Shown here: positions 1 through 7,232 of the stretch, one piece after another | Layout of the letters: each line of letters begins with the position of its first letter | Position numbering within the stretch: the first letter of the stretch is position 1 | From: Fimbriimonadaceae bacterium | Lineage (GTDB): Bacteria; Armatimonadota; Fimbriimonadia; Fimbriimonadales; Fimbriimonadaceae | Reading direction: 5' to 3' | Length of the DNA: 11,411 nucleotides | NCBI GenBank assembly: GCA_022842565.1 | Contig: JALHPH010000019.1 | Location: 1-11,411 of the forward strand | The notes under the pieces: generated by a model | The model's input: only the letters and a program-made list of their open reading frames with translations | Databases searched by the model: none | Told to the model about the DNA's origin: nothing | Program-made: the position numbers and the translations under genes

Positions 1-2
1 GG

Positions 3-1322
3 CAGACCTGGCATGAGGACGGCACGCTTGAGATTCGACCGTATCACCAGGTCAGCGTTGATGTCGAGCCGAAGCGACTCAGCGTCGGCGGCCTTCGCGC
101 CCGGGGCGATCTCGAAATCAAGATGCTCAACCTGAGCAACGTCGAGCATCAGCTCCAGCTTTTCGCCAGTGATCCCGAAGGGCGATTCTCTTACGAATTC
201 GAGAACGACAAGCTCGTCGTCGGTCCCGGCCAGGAACGCGTCGCCAGCGTCACCCTGACGCCCAACAACAAGCCGCTGATCGCCAGCCCACGGCTTGATA
301 ACGTCTCGCTGAGCGTGCGAAGCGTTCAGCATCCCACCGTCGCTGCGTACTCCCAAATCCAGGTGGAGCAACGGCCCCTACTCCCTGCGCTCCCCACCAT
401 CGGGACAATCGTCGCTGTCCTCCTTGCCGTCGCCTGGTGGAGCGCCCGCCCCAGGCCGCCGCAAATCGAAGTTTTCGAACTCGCCAAAGAGGAGATCACC
501 CTCGGAGAAAGCGTCAACGTGGTCTTTCGAGTGGAAGGCGCAAAAAAGGTCACGCTGAAGAGCGATGATGGCGAAGGGACTTCGTTCGTTCGGCAGTCGG
601 GCGAGTGGACGTATATGCCGAAGACGACAGGCACATACACCGTCACGCTCAATGCCGAGGGGATCGGTTCAATTCGCCGGAACCTGGTCTTGAAAGTGAA
701 CCCCGCGCCGATCGTTCCCGCCCCTGAAATCCTGAGCTTCGAGGTCTCACCCCGCACCATCGAAGCGGGCGAGCAGTTCACGATTCGCTACCAGTTGAAC
801 CCCCATGTGGCCCGTGCCACGCTACAGCCAATGGGCTACACCGTCGACGTCCGCGGCACCAGCATGACCGTCCCCCCTAGCACCATCGGCCCAATGGTCT
901 TGGAACTCATCGCCGAAAACACCCGCGGCGACCGAGTCAGCCGCAAAGTGAACGTGACGGTAGAGCCTAAGACCCGCGCCGTCATCCAAACCTTCGACGT
1001 CACACCCAATGAGGTCTCAGCCGAGGACGCTCGCGTCGCTGTGACCTGGGCCACGGAAAGCAGCGTGAAGGTCGTGCTGAGCTATGAGGGCAAGACGCTG
1101 TCGCTGGACCCTCGCGGCGGCACGCAAGAAATCGTGCTCACCAAAACCACCAACATCACGATCACCGCGACCGACTCCGATGGCAAGCGAGTTCAGCGAT
1201 CCGAACGCGTAACGGTGCGTCCACCCGTCGTGGAGCCCGATCCCGAGCCAGTCCCTGATCCAGCCACCACCAATCCTCCGCCCACCACCAGTGCAACCGA
1301 TCCTGTCCAAGACCCGACGTAA
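3..1322 (+). CDS. Membrane-anchored protein with Ig-like repeats (5' end outside window)
   Basis: The frame is already open at the left edge, so the gene is truncated by the window. The first ATG (123) is probably internal, because the 40 codons before it read as coherent protein (…VSVDVEPKRLSVGG…). The visible part starts with a beta-rich extracytoplasmic-type module ending near 'QIQVEQRP'. One hydrophobic helix follows (about residues 88-106 counted from ATG 123, LPTIGTIVAVLLAVAWW). After it come three repeats of about 85-90 residues beginning 'PQIEVFELAKEEITLGE', 'PEILSFEVSPRTIEAGE' and 'VIQTFDVTPNEVSAEDA', which look like Ig/CARDB-type beta-sandwich domains. The tail is rich in Pro and Thr. 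The arrangement resembles FHA or COG1470-like proteins, where a helix separates beta modules, but the N-terminal domain is not visible, so no function is assigned. The stop lies three bases before purH, which suggests a shared transcript. Confidence 0.75.
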   Translation, partial: QTWHEDGTLEIRPYHQVSVDVEPKRLSVGGLRARGDLEIKMLNLSNVEHQLQLFASDPEGRFSYEFENDKLVVGPGQERVASVTLTPNNKPLIASPRLDNVSLSVRSVQHPTVAAYSQIQVEQRPLLPALPTIGTIVAVLLAVAWWSARPRPPQIEVFELAKEEITLGESVNVVFRVEGAKKVTLKSDDGEGTSFVRQSGEWTYMPKTTGTYTVTLNAEGIGSIRRNLVLKVNPAPIVPAPEILSFEVSPRTIEAGEQFTIRYQLNPHVARATLQPMGYTVDVRGTSMTVPPSTIGPMVLELIAENTRGDRVSRKVNVTVEPKTRAVIQTFDVTPNEVSAEDARVAVTWATESSVKVVLSYEGKTLSLDPRGGTQEIVLTKTTNITITATDSDGKRVQRSERVTVRPPVVEPDPEPVPDPATTNPPPTTSATDPVQDPT

Positions 1323-1325
1323 AAA

Positions 1326-2849
1326 ATGAAACAACGCGCACTCCTTTCGGTCACCGACAAGTCGGGCCTCGTTGAATTCGCTAAGGGTCTTGCAGGGCTC
1401 GGGTTTGAGCTACTCAGCACCGGCGGCACCGCCCAAGCGCTCGCCACGGCTGGCCTCCGCGTAACGCCCGTCAGCGACGTCACCGGCTTTCCCGAGATCA
1501 TGAACGGCCGGGTGAAAACACTTCATCCCAAAATCCACGGAGGTCTGCTGGGCGACACCCAAAACCCCGAGCACACTGCCCAAATGGCCGAACACGGGAT
1601 TGAGCCGATTCAAGTCGTTGCCGTGAACCTCTACGCTTTCCGCGAAACGGTCGGAGGCGAACACCAATTCGAGGACGCCGTCGAATCAATCGATATCGGC
1701 GGCCCCGCCATGATCCGCGCCGCCGCCAAAAATAGCGCCAACGTGCTCATCATCGTGGACCCGGACGACTACCCGCGCGTGCTCGCGGCGCTCGCCGAGG
1801 GCGCGGTACAGGACTTGCGCCGCGAACTCATGGCGAAAGCCTTCGCGCACACGGCGGCCTACGATTGTGCCATCGCCAGCTACCTCGCCGACGCAGAACT
1901 GCCACAGACTTTGACGCTCTGCTACGAGCGAGCCTCCACTCTACGTTACGGCGAAAACCCGCATCAACCTGCAGTGCTTTACCGGTCACAGGGCGCGACC
2001 TTTGGGGTCGCCTCCGCCACCAAGCGTTGGGGCAAGGAACTCAGTTACAACAACCTGCTCGATGGCGACGCTGCATGGGAACTCGTCTGCGACTTGCCCG
2101 TTCCGGCCTGCGCGATCATCAAGCACAGCAACCCGTGCGGTGCAAGCCACGCTGCTAACGCAGCCGTTTCATATTCCGAGGCTCGCGCCGGCGACCCGAT
2201 TTCCGCGTTTGGAGGCATCGCGGCCTTCAATGCCCCTATCGACCTTGCCGCCGCGCAGGCCATGACGGAGAAGGGCAACTTTTTGGAAGTGGTGATCGCC
2301 CCGGCCTTTTCGCCCGAAGCCATCGAGGTTTTCAAGAACAAAACCGGATGGGGCCAAGAAGTGAGGCTGCTCGAATGCCCACTCTCGCCGACTGAATCGG
2401 AATGGCAAATCCGCTCCATCCGAGGCGGAGTGCTGGTCCAGCAAAGCGACGAAGACCCTGAGCTCGACTGGGAGTGCGTCACCGTCCGCAAGCCAACTAG
2501 CGAAGAAGCTGCGGCTCTTCGGTTTGCTTTCCGAGTCGTTCAGCACGTCAAATCGAACGGAATCGTCGTGTGTGCAGGAACGCGATTGCTGGGCACTGGC
2601 GCAGGCCAGATGAACCGGGTGCAGTCCGTACGACTCGCCCTGGAACAAGCTGGCGTAGGAGCAAAAGGCGCGGTTTTGGCCAGCGATGCGTTCTTCCCGT
2701 TCCCTGATTCCATCGAAACCGCCGCCAGGGCCGGAATCACTGCAGTGGTTCAACCGGGAGGCAGCAAGAAGGATAGCGAATCAATTGACGCCGCAAACCG
2801 TCTTGGGATTGCAATGGTTATAACCGGAATCCGACACTTCAAGCACTAA
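1326..2849 (+). CDS. purH: Bifunctional AICAR formyltransferase/IMP cyclohydrolase PurH
   Basis: PurH catalyses the last two steps of purine synthesis in the cytoplasm: AICAR plus 10-formyl-THF gives FAICAR, which is then closed to IMP. The 507-residue length is close to the usual 510-530. The N-terminal MGS-like cyclohydrolase domain (about 1-145) carries STGGTAQAL (31-39) and GFPEIMNGRVKTLHPKIHGG (54-73). The formyltransferase domain follows with LRYGENPHQPA (206-216), KELSYNNLLDGDAAWEL (237-253), the catalytic KHSNPCG (266-272) and DPISAFGG (290-297). Later it has the GTGAGQMNRV, DAFFPFPDSIE and QPGGSKKD motifs and the characteristic end GIRHFKH. All key motifs are present, so it should be active. 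The start is three bases after the upstream stop. I see no Shine-Dalgarno sequence, so translation may be coupled to the upstream gene. Confidence 0.97.
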   Translation: MKQRALLSVTDKSGLVEFAKGLAGLGFELLSTGGTAQALATAGLRVTPVSDVTGFPEIMNGRVKTLHPKIHGGLLGDTQNPEHTAQMAEHGIEPIQVVAVNLYAFRETVGGEHQFEDAVESIDIGGPAMIRAAAKNSANVLIIVDPDDYPRVLAALAEGAVQDLRRELMAKAFAHTAAYDCAIASYLADAELPQTLTLCYERASTLRYGENPHQPAVLYRSQGATFGVASATKRWGKELSYNNLLDGDAAWELVCDLPVPACAIIKHSNPCGASHAANAAVSYSEARAGDPISAFGGIAAFNAPIDLAAAQAMTEKGNFLEVVIAPAFSPEAIEVFKNKTGWGQEVRLLECPLSPTESEWQIRSIRGGVLVQQSDEDPELDWECVTVRKPTSEEAAALRFAFRVVQHVKSNGIVVCAGTRLLGTGAGQMNRVQSVRLALEQAGVGAKGAVLASDAFFPFPDSIETAARAGITAVVQPGGSKKDSESIDAANRLGIAMVITGIRHFKH

Positions 2850-2866
2850 ACGATCGCGACTTCGGT

Positions 2867-2872
2867 TACAAT
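2867..2872 (+). promoter_or_regulatory. Candidate -10 box upstream of the small membrane protein/remA/mre cluster
   Basis: TACAAT (5 of 6 to TATAAT) lies in the gap after purH. It would start transcription near 2879, about 22 bases before the ATG at 2902. No good -35 match is visible at 16-18 bp. It is the best promoter candidate for the envelope cluster. Confidence 0.35.
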
Positions 2873-2901
2873 CATCACTACTCACAGGGATACGTCGCCC
2901 C

Positions 2902-3240
2902 ATGAAGAATCAACAATTTCAGAACAACCTTATTCTCAGCATCGTGGCCGGAGTGCTCGCACTCATCGGTGCCTTTGTGATTGTGTACAACAAGCCCAAC
3001 CCAATCGCTCCACCAGATCCCGAGAAAGTCCCAACCGTGACCGTTGCGACTCCTCCCAACCTCGTCATTAAGTCGAACGGCCTTCCGGCTGGCAGCAGTA
3101 ACAACGATGCGGGCGGCGCTGGTGGCGGTGCTGGTTTGGCTGGTGGCGGCGGAAGCCCAGCCGGTGCAGGCGGCCGAGGCGGAGCAAGCAGCCCTGAGCT
3201 CCCATCGATGGCAGGAACCAACGCGACGGCCGGAGGCTAG
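2902..3240 (+). CDS. Small membrane protein with Gly/Ala-rich tail, unidentified
   Basis: I do not recognise this 112-residue protein. A short polar N-terminus (MKNQQFQNN) is followed by one clear transmembrane helix (about residues 10-29, LILSIVAGVLALIGAFVIVY). Next is a proline-rich segment (PNPIAPPDPEKVP) and a short stretch with beta propensity (TVTVATPPNLVIK). The C-terminal half (about 64-112) is low complexity, dominated by Gly, Ala and Ser. The single helix without a convincing cleavage site suggests a signal anchor with a flexible tail outside the membrane. AGGG at 2886-2889 is a plausible ribosome site about 12 bases before the ATG. It lies 52 bases after purH and 21 before remA. 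The reading frame holds in a GC-rich repetitive stretch and the start is well placed, so it is probably a real gene, but the low-complexity tail gives little homology signal. Confidence 0.65.
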   Translation: MKNQQFQNNLILSIVAGVLALIGAFVIVYNKPNPIAPPDPEKVPTVTVATPPNLVIKSNGLPAGSSNNDAGGAGGGAGLAGGGGSPAGAGGRGGASSPELPSMAGTNATAGG

Positions 3241-3261
3241 CTCAGCTCCGTCACCCACGTC

Positions 3262-3528
3262 ATGGCGACCGTCGCTGTCCTCAATGTAGGGTTCTACAAC
3301 TTTGTCATGACTGAAAAGATCGTGGCAATGGTGAGCAGCGAATCAGCCCCCATGCGCCGGGTGATTCAGAATATGAAAAAAGAAGGAATGGTGATCGATG
3401 CCACCCAAGGGCGACGCACAAAATCGATCATCTTCACGACCGGCCGAGAGATTGTGCTCTCGGCAATTTCGCAAGAGACCCTTGCCAAGCGATTGATGAC
3501 TGGGGAGATCGGCACGGATGAGGAGTAA
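3262..3528 (+). CDS. remA: RemA/DUF370 family DNA-binding regulator
   Basis: This 88-residue protein matches the RemA (YlzA, DUF370) family in length and motif order: a start like 'LNVGFYNFV', then '[17 protein letters not shown]', '[17 protein letters not shown]', and 'ILSAI…ETLAKRL' near the end. In Bacillus subtilis RemA is a ring-forming DNA-binding protein that activates extracellular matrix and osmoprotection genes. The paired arginines of the GRRT motif (R51, R52 here), implicated in DNA binding in the family, are kept. The start at 3262 fits because the conserved 'NVGF' strand lies before the next ATG (3307). No clear ribosome site precedes it. The 3' end overlaps the start of mreB by 11 bases, suggesting translational coupling. 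What it regulates in this organism cannot be told from the window. Confidence 0.85.
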   Translation: MATVAVLNVGFYNFVMTEKIVAMVSSESAPMRRVIQNMKKEGMVIDATQGRRTKSIIFTTGREIVLSAISQETLAKRLMTGEIGTDEE

Positions 3529-4588
3529 CGGACACTCCTCCCTGTGGCAACGACTCCAACGCCGGTTTTCACGCGATATAGGAATCGACCTCGGGACTGC
3601 CAATACGCTTGTCCACGTGGCTGGGCGCGGCATCGTGCTGAGCGAGCCGAGCGTCGTCGCCATTGAAAAAGACACTGGTACCGTGGTCGCAGTCGGTGGC
3701 GAAGCCAAAAAGATGCTGGGCCGCACACCAGGCAACATCGTTGCCATGCGCCCGCTTCGCGATGGTGTGATCGCGGACTACAACTCCACAGAGGAGATGC
3801 TTCGGCACTTCATACATCGCGTCAACCGTCGGGGAGCGCTCTTCCTGAACGTGGTCGTCGGCATCCCGAGTGGCGTTACCGAAGTAGAGCGGCGAGCCGT
3901 TTTGGAAGCGGCCAAAAACGCGGGCGCGACCAAAGCTTACGTCATCGAAGAGCCAATGGCAGCCGCGATCGGCGCTGGTCTTCCAGTGGAAGAGCCGATC
4001 GGGAACATGATCGTGGATATCGGCGGCGGAACCACCGAAGTCGCGATGATCTCCCTGGGCGGCATTGTCATCGCTAAGTCCATTCGAATCGCGGGCGATG
4101 AGATCGACGAAGCGATCACCCAATACATCCGGGTCGCCTATAACCTTTTCATCGGTGACCGCACCGCCGAGCAAGCCAAAATCGAAATCGGCAGCGCCTT
4201 TCCGCTCGAAGAAGAAATCTCGATGACCGTGAAGGGCCGAGATCTTATCAGCGGTCTTCCGCGCTCCGCGGTCATTTCTTCCGCCGAAATTCGTTCGGCC
4301 ATCTCCAAACCCGTCAACGCCATTGTTGAAGCAATCAAGCTAACCCTCGAAGCCGCGCCCCCAGAATTGGCGGCCGATGCGTACAACGATGGAATCGTCC
4401 TTGCCGGTGGCGGTGCGCTCATCAGGGGGCTCGATCGGCTTATCTCAGAGGAAACGGGGCTGCCCGTGCGCGTGGCCCGCGATCCTTTGAGCTGCGTCGT
4501 CATCGGCACCGGCAAGATGCTCGAAGCGCTCCATGCAAGCCCCACCATCCGGCGCATGCTGGAGCGCTCGACCTCATCAAACGCGTAG
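3518..4588 (+). CDS. mreB: Rod shape-determining protein MreB
   Basis: MreB is the bacterial actin homologue. It forms membrane-bound filaments that direct lateral peptidoglycan synthesis in the elongasome. The 356-residue length is usual (335-350 plus a short N-terminal extension). The nucleotide-binding motifs are intact: phosphate-1 DLGTANT (24-30), the connecting segment [17 protein letters not shown] (112-128), phosphate-2 [11 protein letters not shown] (166-176), [16 protein letters not shown] (212-227), and the adenosine motif [12 protein letters not shown] (295-306). The N-terminus ([11 protein letters not shown]) looks like an amphipathic membrane-binding helix. The ATG lies inside the end of remA (11-base overlap), with GGGGAG at 3502-3507 ten bases upstream supporting the start. 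mreC and mreD follow directly. Confidence 0.97.
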   Translation: MRSNGHSSLWQRLQRRFSRDIGIDLGTANTLVHVAGRGIVLSEPSVVAIEKDTGTVVAVGGEAKKMLGRTPGNIVAMRPLRDGVIADYNSTEEMLRHFIHRVNRRGALFLNVVVGIPSGVTEVERRAVLEAAKNAGATKAYVIEEPMAAAIGAGLPVEEPIGNMIVDIGGGTTEVAMISLGGIVIAKSIRIAGDEIDEAITQYIRVAYNLFIGDRTAEQAKIEIGSAFPLEEEISMTVKGRDLISGLPRSAVISSAEIRSAISKPVNAIVEAIKLTLEAAPPELAADAYNDGIVLAGGGALIRGLDRLISEETGLPVRVARDPLSCVVIGTGKMLEALHASPTIRRMLERSTSSNA

Positions 4589-4632
4589 AGAACAATCCGG
4601 TTCAAGAGCTGCTCATTATCGCCGTCCTGTGC

Positions 4633-5394
4633 TTGGCCGGGGCGGCGCTAGGGCGTTGGCAAATCTCGCTTCGCGATCAGGGCCAGATGGACTACCCCAG
4701 CCGCATCATTGGGCCCGTCGTTCTACCATTGAGCCAGGCGATCCGTGGCGGTCTGGACCAGATCAACGCAAGCTTCCAGGGTTTCACACAATCGCGAGCC
4801 TTGGTTTCTGAAAACCAGCGGCTCCGCGCGCAGATGCAGGCCAATTCTCAATACAACGAAGTCATCAGGAATCTCGAAGAGCGCATCAACGTGCTGCGTC
4901 GGATGAATCGGTTGCAGGCGTTAGAAGCGCGCCGTAAGGTCCCCGCCGAGGTCGTGGCCTATGACGTCCGCCAGCACCGCATTCAGATCATTTTTGACGG
5001 GAGCCAGCCCGTCAAAGCGGGTGATGCGGTGATCAACGGTGACGGCTTAGTCGGTCGAATCGACTCGATCTCGGGTTCCCGGGCATATGTATTGCTCGCC
5101 ACGAGTCCAGCTTTTCGCATGGGCGCGATGGTGATGAGCCAACCGCCAGTCGCGGGCCTCATCCGCGGTAGCACCTCTGGCCGCATGACTCTCGGAAACG
5201 CCGAAAGCGCCACTCACCTGAAGCCTGGAGACCAGGTCACCACCAGCACGTTCTCAGAAACGATCCCCCCTTACATTCCTATCGGCCGCATTGAACAGCG
5301 TCTCAGTCAACCCGAGTTCGGAATCGAAGAGTTCCGTGTCCGCTTGAACGTCCAAATGGCGCATGTCCGCGAAGTCCTGGTGGTGGGGCAATAA
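4633..5394 (+). CDS. mreC: Rod shape-determining protein MreC (start uncertain)
   Basis: MreC is the bitopic elongasome protein that links MreB to the periplasmic wall synthases. From TTG 4633 the product has 253 residues. A coiled coil spans about 55-95 (LVSENQRLRAQMQ…LEERINVLRRMNRL). A beta-barrel domain pair follows with the family motif DGLVGRIDSIS (137-147) and 'GAMVMSQPPVAGLIRG'. TTG 4633 is the first ATG, GTG or TTG codon in this frame since the stop at 4327, but it falls inside the expected N-terminal membrane helix. The codons from about 4570 to 4632 read [24 protein letters not shown] as two parts, a cytoplasmic tip and a hydrophobic helix, so the true start is probably upstream at a rare codon (for example CTG 4609 or ATC 4576), overlapping the end of mreB. 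The stop shares its last base with the mreD start (TAATG). Confidence 0.88.
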   Translation: MAGAALGRWQISLRDQGQMDYPSRIIGPVVLPLSQAIRGGLDQINASFQGFTQSRALVSENQRLRAQMQANSQYNEVIRNLEERINVLRRMNRLQALEARRKVPAEVVAYDVRQHRIQIIFDGSQPVKAGDAVINGDGLVGRIDSISGSRAYVLLATSPAFRMGAMVMSQPPVAGLIRGSTSGRMTLGNAESATHLKPGDQVTTSTFSETIPPYIPIGRIEQRLSQPEFGIEEFRVRLNVQMAHVREVLVVGQ

Positions 5395-5891
5395 TGCAAC
5401 GCCTCATCGTTTCGCTCTTGGCCTTGCTTTTCGCCGCTGTGTTTCAGACCGCGCTGGCCAACGAAATGGGCGTATTCGGGGCGACCCCTCATTTTTTCAT
5501 TCTCGTCCCACTTTCGCTAGCGCTTGCGCTCCCTGCGAAGGGGGTCATTTGGGCCGCATTTGGCGCAGCAATCCTGCAGGGCGCTCTGCTCGGCTCGGAC
5601 TACGGCCCGCTGGTGTTTTCTTTGTGCATTGCGGCCTACTTGGTGCACCGCGTGCTGGGTGTGGGCATCGAAGTCGGAGCGATTCTGGGTGCAGTCGCGG
5701 TGGTGGCCGGTACGCTCGTCGCGTTGGTACTGCTGCTTTTGGTAAATCCAGGCGCTACCCTCGGGCCGACGACCTCTGTTGTTGGGTACCTTCAGATGAG
5801 CTTGGCGACTGCGGTTTACAATGGTGTTTTAGCCGTGCCGCTCCTTGCTCTTTTGCGCCGAACACTGAAAGTGAAATCGGCCGGAATCTAA
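5394..5891 (+). CDS. mreD: Rod shape-determining protein MreD
   Basis: This is a strongly hydrophobic 165-residue protein with about five membrane helices (near residues 3-22, 33-50, 52-80, 90-112 and 140-155), the size and topology of MreD. MreD works in the inner membrane with MreB, MreC, RodA and PBP2 during cell elongation. Sequence identity is low across this family, so the call rests mainly on topology, length and position directly after mreC. The ATG overlaps the mreC stop by one base (TAATG), a classic termination-reinitiation arrangement. The C-terminus ends in a basic segment (LRRTLKVK), as expected for a cytoplasmic end. RodA and PBP2 genes do not follow. Confidence 0.88.
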   Translation: MQRLIVSLLALLFAAVFQTALANEMGVFGATPHFFILVPLSLALALPAKGVIWAAFGAAILQGALLGSDYGPLVFSLCIAAYLVHRVLGVGIEVGAILGAVAVVAGTLVALVLLLLVNPGATLGPTTSVVGYLQMSLATAVYNGVLAVPLLALLRRTLKVKSAGI

Positions 5892-5893
5892 AC

Positions 5894-5907
5894 ATACAAC
5901 GGTGTAT
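5894..5907 (+). promoter_or_regulatory. Inverted repeat directly upstream of the gdh start
   Basis: ATACA (5894-5898) and TGTAT (5903-5907) form an inverted repeat with a four-base spacer. The right arm is also part of the 8-base palindrome TGTATACA (5903-5910), which runs into the ATG at 5910. It could be an operator half-site pair or a weak hairpin at the ribosome entry. No Shine-Dalgarno sequence is visible before this gene. The arms are short, so chance is possible. Confidence 0.25.
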
Positions 5908-5909
5908 AC

Positions 5910-7160
5910 ATGAGTGGAACTCAAGTCATTGAACAGGCGAGGACACAGCTTGCCCATGCCGCCAAACTTCTCAACCTCGACCCAGGCCTTCACGAAGTCC
6001 TTTCACGCATCAAAAGATCGGTCATCGTGAACTTCCCCGTCGTCATGGACGACGGCTCGGTCAAGGTCTTTGAAGGCTATCGCTGCCAGCACAACACGAG
6101 CCGTGGTCCAACTAAGGGCGGCATCCGCTACCACCAAGACGTGGACCTGGAAGAAACCGGGGCATTGGCCATGTGGATGACTTGGAAATGCGCGGTCGCC
6201 GATATCCCGTACGGCGGTGCCAAGGGCGGCGTTCGTGTGGACACCAAGAAGCTCTCGAAGCGCGAACTGGAGAAGCTCACGCGCCGGTTCGTGAGCGAAA
6301 TCAACATGATCATCGGCGAGCGCAGCGACATCCCTGCCCCCGATATCGGCACCAATCCCGAAGTCATGGCCTGGATCATGGACACCATCTCCATGCAGGT
6401 CGGCTACACGGTTCCAGGCGTCGTCACGGGTAAGCCCATCCCGCTCGGCGGATCGCTGGGCCGCGTGGAAGCGACCGGCCGAGGCGTCATCGTCGCCGCC
6501 CATGAAGCTTGCAAAGACCTCAACATGGACTTCGCTGGCAAGCGCGTCGTCGTTCAGGGTTTCGGAAACGTTGGCTCGATTGCCGCATTGCTCGGCGAGC
6601 GAGATGGAGCAGTCATTGTCGGTGTGAGTGATGCCCGTGGTGCCATTCACAACCCGAAGGGGCTTCCCATCGAGAAGCTCTTCCACGAATTCTCCGGCCG
6701 CGACGGCGGCTTGGCCGAATACAAGGAATGCGACCAGATCAGCAACGAAGAATTGCTCGAACTGGACTGCGACATCCTGATTCCCGCCGCGATTGCTCAG
6801 CAGCTCACCGCACAAAACGCCGACAAGGTTAAAGCGAAGCTCATCGTCGAGGGTGCAAACGGCCCGACAACCAACGAAGCTGATAACATCTTCAGCGACC
6901 GCGGCGTGCTTGTGGTGCCCGACATCCTGGCCAATGCTGGCGGCGTCATCGTCAGCTACTTCGAGTGGGTGCAAGACCTCCAGAACTTCTTCTGGAACGA
7001 ATCTCGCGTCAACGAAGAGCTCGAATCGATCATGAAGCGCGCCTATGACGGAGTCCGCCAATCGCGCGACACCTATAAGACTGACATGCGCACCGCAGCC
7101 ATGATCATCGGCGTTAAGCGCGTGGCCGATGCGACGCTCACCCGGGGCATTTTCCCCTAA
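5910..7160 (+). CDS. gdhA: Glutamate dehydrogenase (Glu/Leu/Phe/Val family)
   Basis: This enzyme interconverts glutamate with 2-oxoglutarate and ammonia using NAD(P). At 416 residues it matches the short hexameric class (GudB/RocG-like, about 410-430). The dimerisation/substrate domain has YRCQHNTSRGPTKGGIRYH (57-75), WKCAVADIPYGGAKGG (92-107, with catalytic Lys105; Lys69 and Lys93 contact substrate in the family) and PAPDIGTNP (142-150). The nucleotide domain follows 'GSLGRVEATGRG' and has a Rossmann GFGNVG (217-222). 'VEGANGPTT', 'VPDILANAGGV' and 'SYFEWVQD' complete the signature. Cofactor preference cannot be settled by eye. It starts 18 bases after mreD, without a visible ribosome site, and ends before a strong terminator. 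Co-transcription with the mre genes is possible but there is no functional reason for it. Confidence 0.95.
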   Translation: MSGTQVIEQARTQLAHAAKLLNLDPGLHEVLSRIKRSVIVNFPVVMDDGSVKVFEGYRCQHNTSRGPTKGGIRYHQDVDLEETGALAMWMTWKCAVADIPYGGAKGGVRVDTKKLSKRELEKLTRRFVSEINMIIGERSDIPAPDIGTNPEVMAWIMDTISMQVGYTVPGVVTGKPIPLGGSLGRVEATGRGVIVAAHEACKDLNMDFAGKRVVVQGFGNVGSIAALLGERDGAVIVGVSDARGAIHNPKGLPIEKLFHEFSGRDGGLAEYKECDQISNEELLELDCDILIPAAIAQQLTAQNADKVKAKLIVEGANGPTTNEADNIFSDRGVLVVPDILANAGGVIVSYFEWVQDLQNFFWNESRVNEELESIMKRAYDGVRQSRDTYKTDMRTAAMIIGVKRVADATLTRGIFP

Positions 7161-7176
7161 GGCTCCGCAACGCGAC

Positions 7177-7182
7177 TATACT
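7177..7182 (+). promoter_or_regulatory. Candidate -10 box for the HD-domain gene
   Basis: TATACT (5 of 6 to consensus) sits just before the terminator stem that follows gdh. A start about 7 bases downstream would fall within the left arm of that stem, giving a leader of roughly 44 bases before the ATG at 7233. The -35 region is poor, so this is tentative. Confidence 0.3.
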
Positions 7183-7217
7183 GGACCGGGGCTATCATCA
7201 CCCCGGTCCTATTTTTT
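7183..7217 (+). terminator. Rho-independent terminator after gdh
   Basis: A perfect 9-bp GC-rich stem (GGACCGGGG at 7183-7191 and CCCCGGTCC at 7201-7209) closes a 9-base loop and is followed by TATTTTTT (7210-7217). It lies 22 bases after the gdh stop and should end that transcript. Confidence 0.9.
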
Positions 7218-7232
7218 GCACAACTGAGGATT

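Noticed and set aside
2169..2753. Minus-strand open frame within purH
   Set aside because: Antisense shadow; purH motifs are complete on the plus strand.
3569..4174. Minus-strand open frame within mreB
   Set aside because: Antisense shadow of a complete mreB.
4550..4590. Programmed -1 frameshift joining mreB to mreC
   Set aside because: The frames would fit a -1 shift, but no X XXY YYZ slippery sequence is visible and MreB and MreC are separate proteins elsewhere.
4533..4811. Plus-strand open frame across the mreB-mreC junction
   Set aside because: It is in the third frame, its composition is unlike a protein, and it overlaps two well-supported genes.
6003..7061. Long minus-strand open frame (352 codons) opposite gdh
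   Set aside because: It is antisense to a strongly conserved enzyme gene. Its translation is rich in Asp, Val and His as expected from reversed codon bias, with no recognisable motif.
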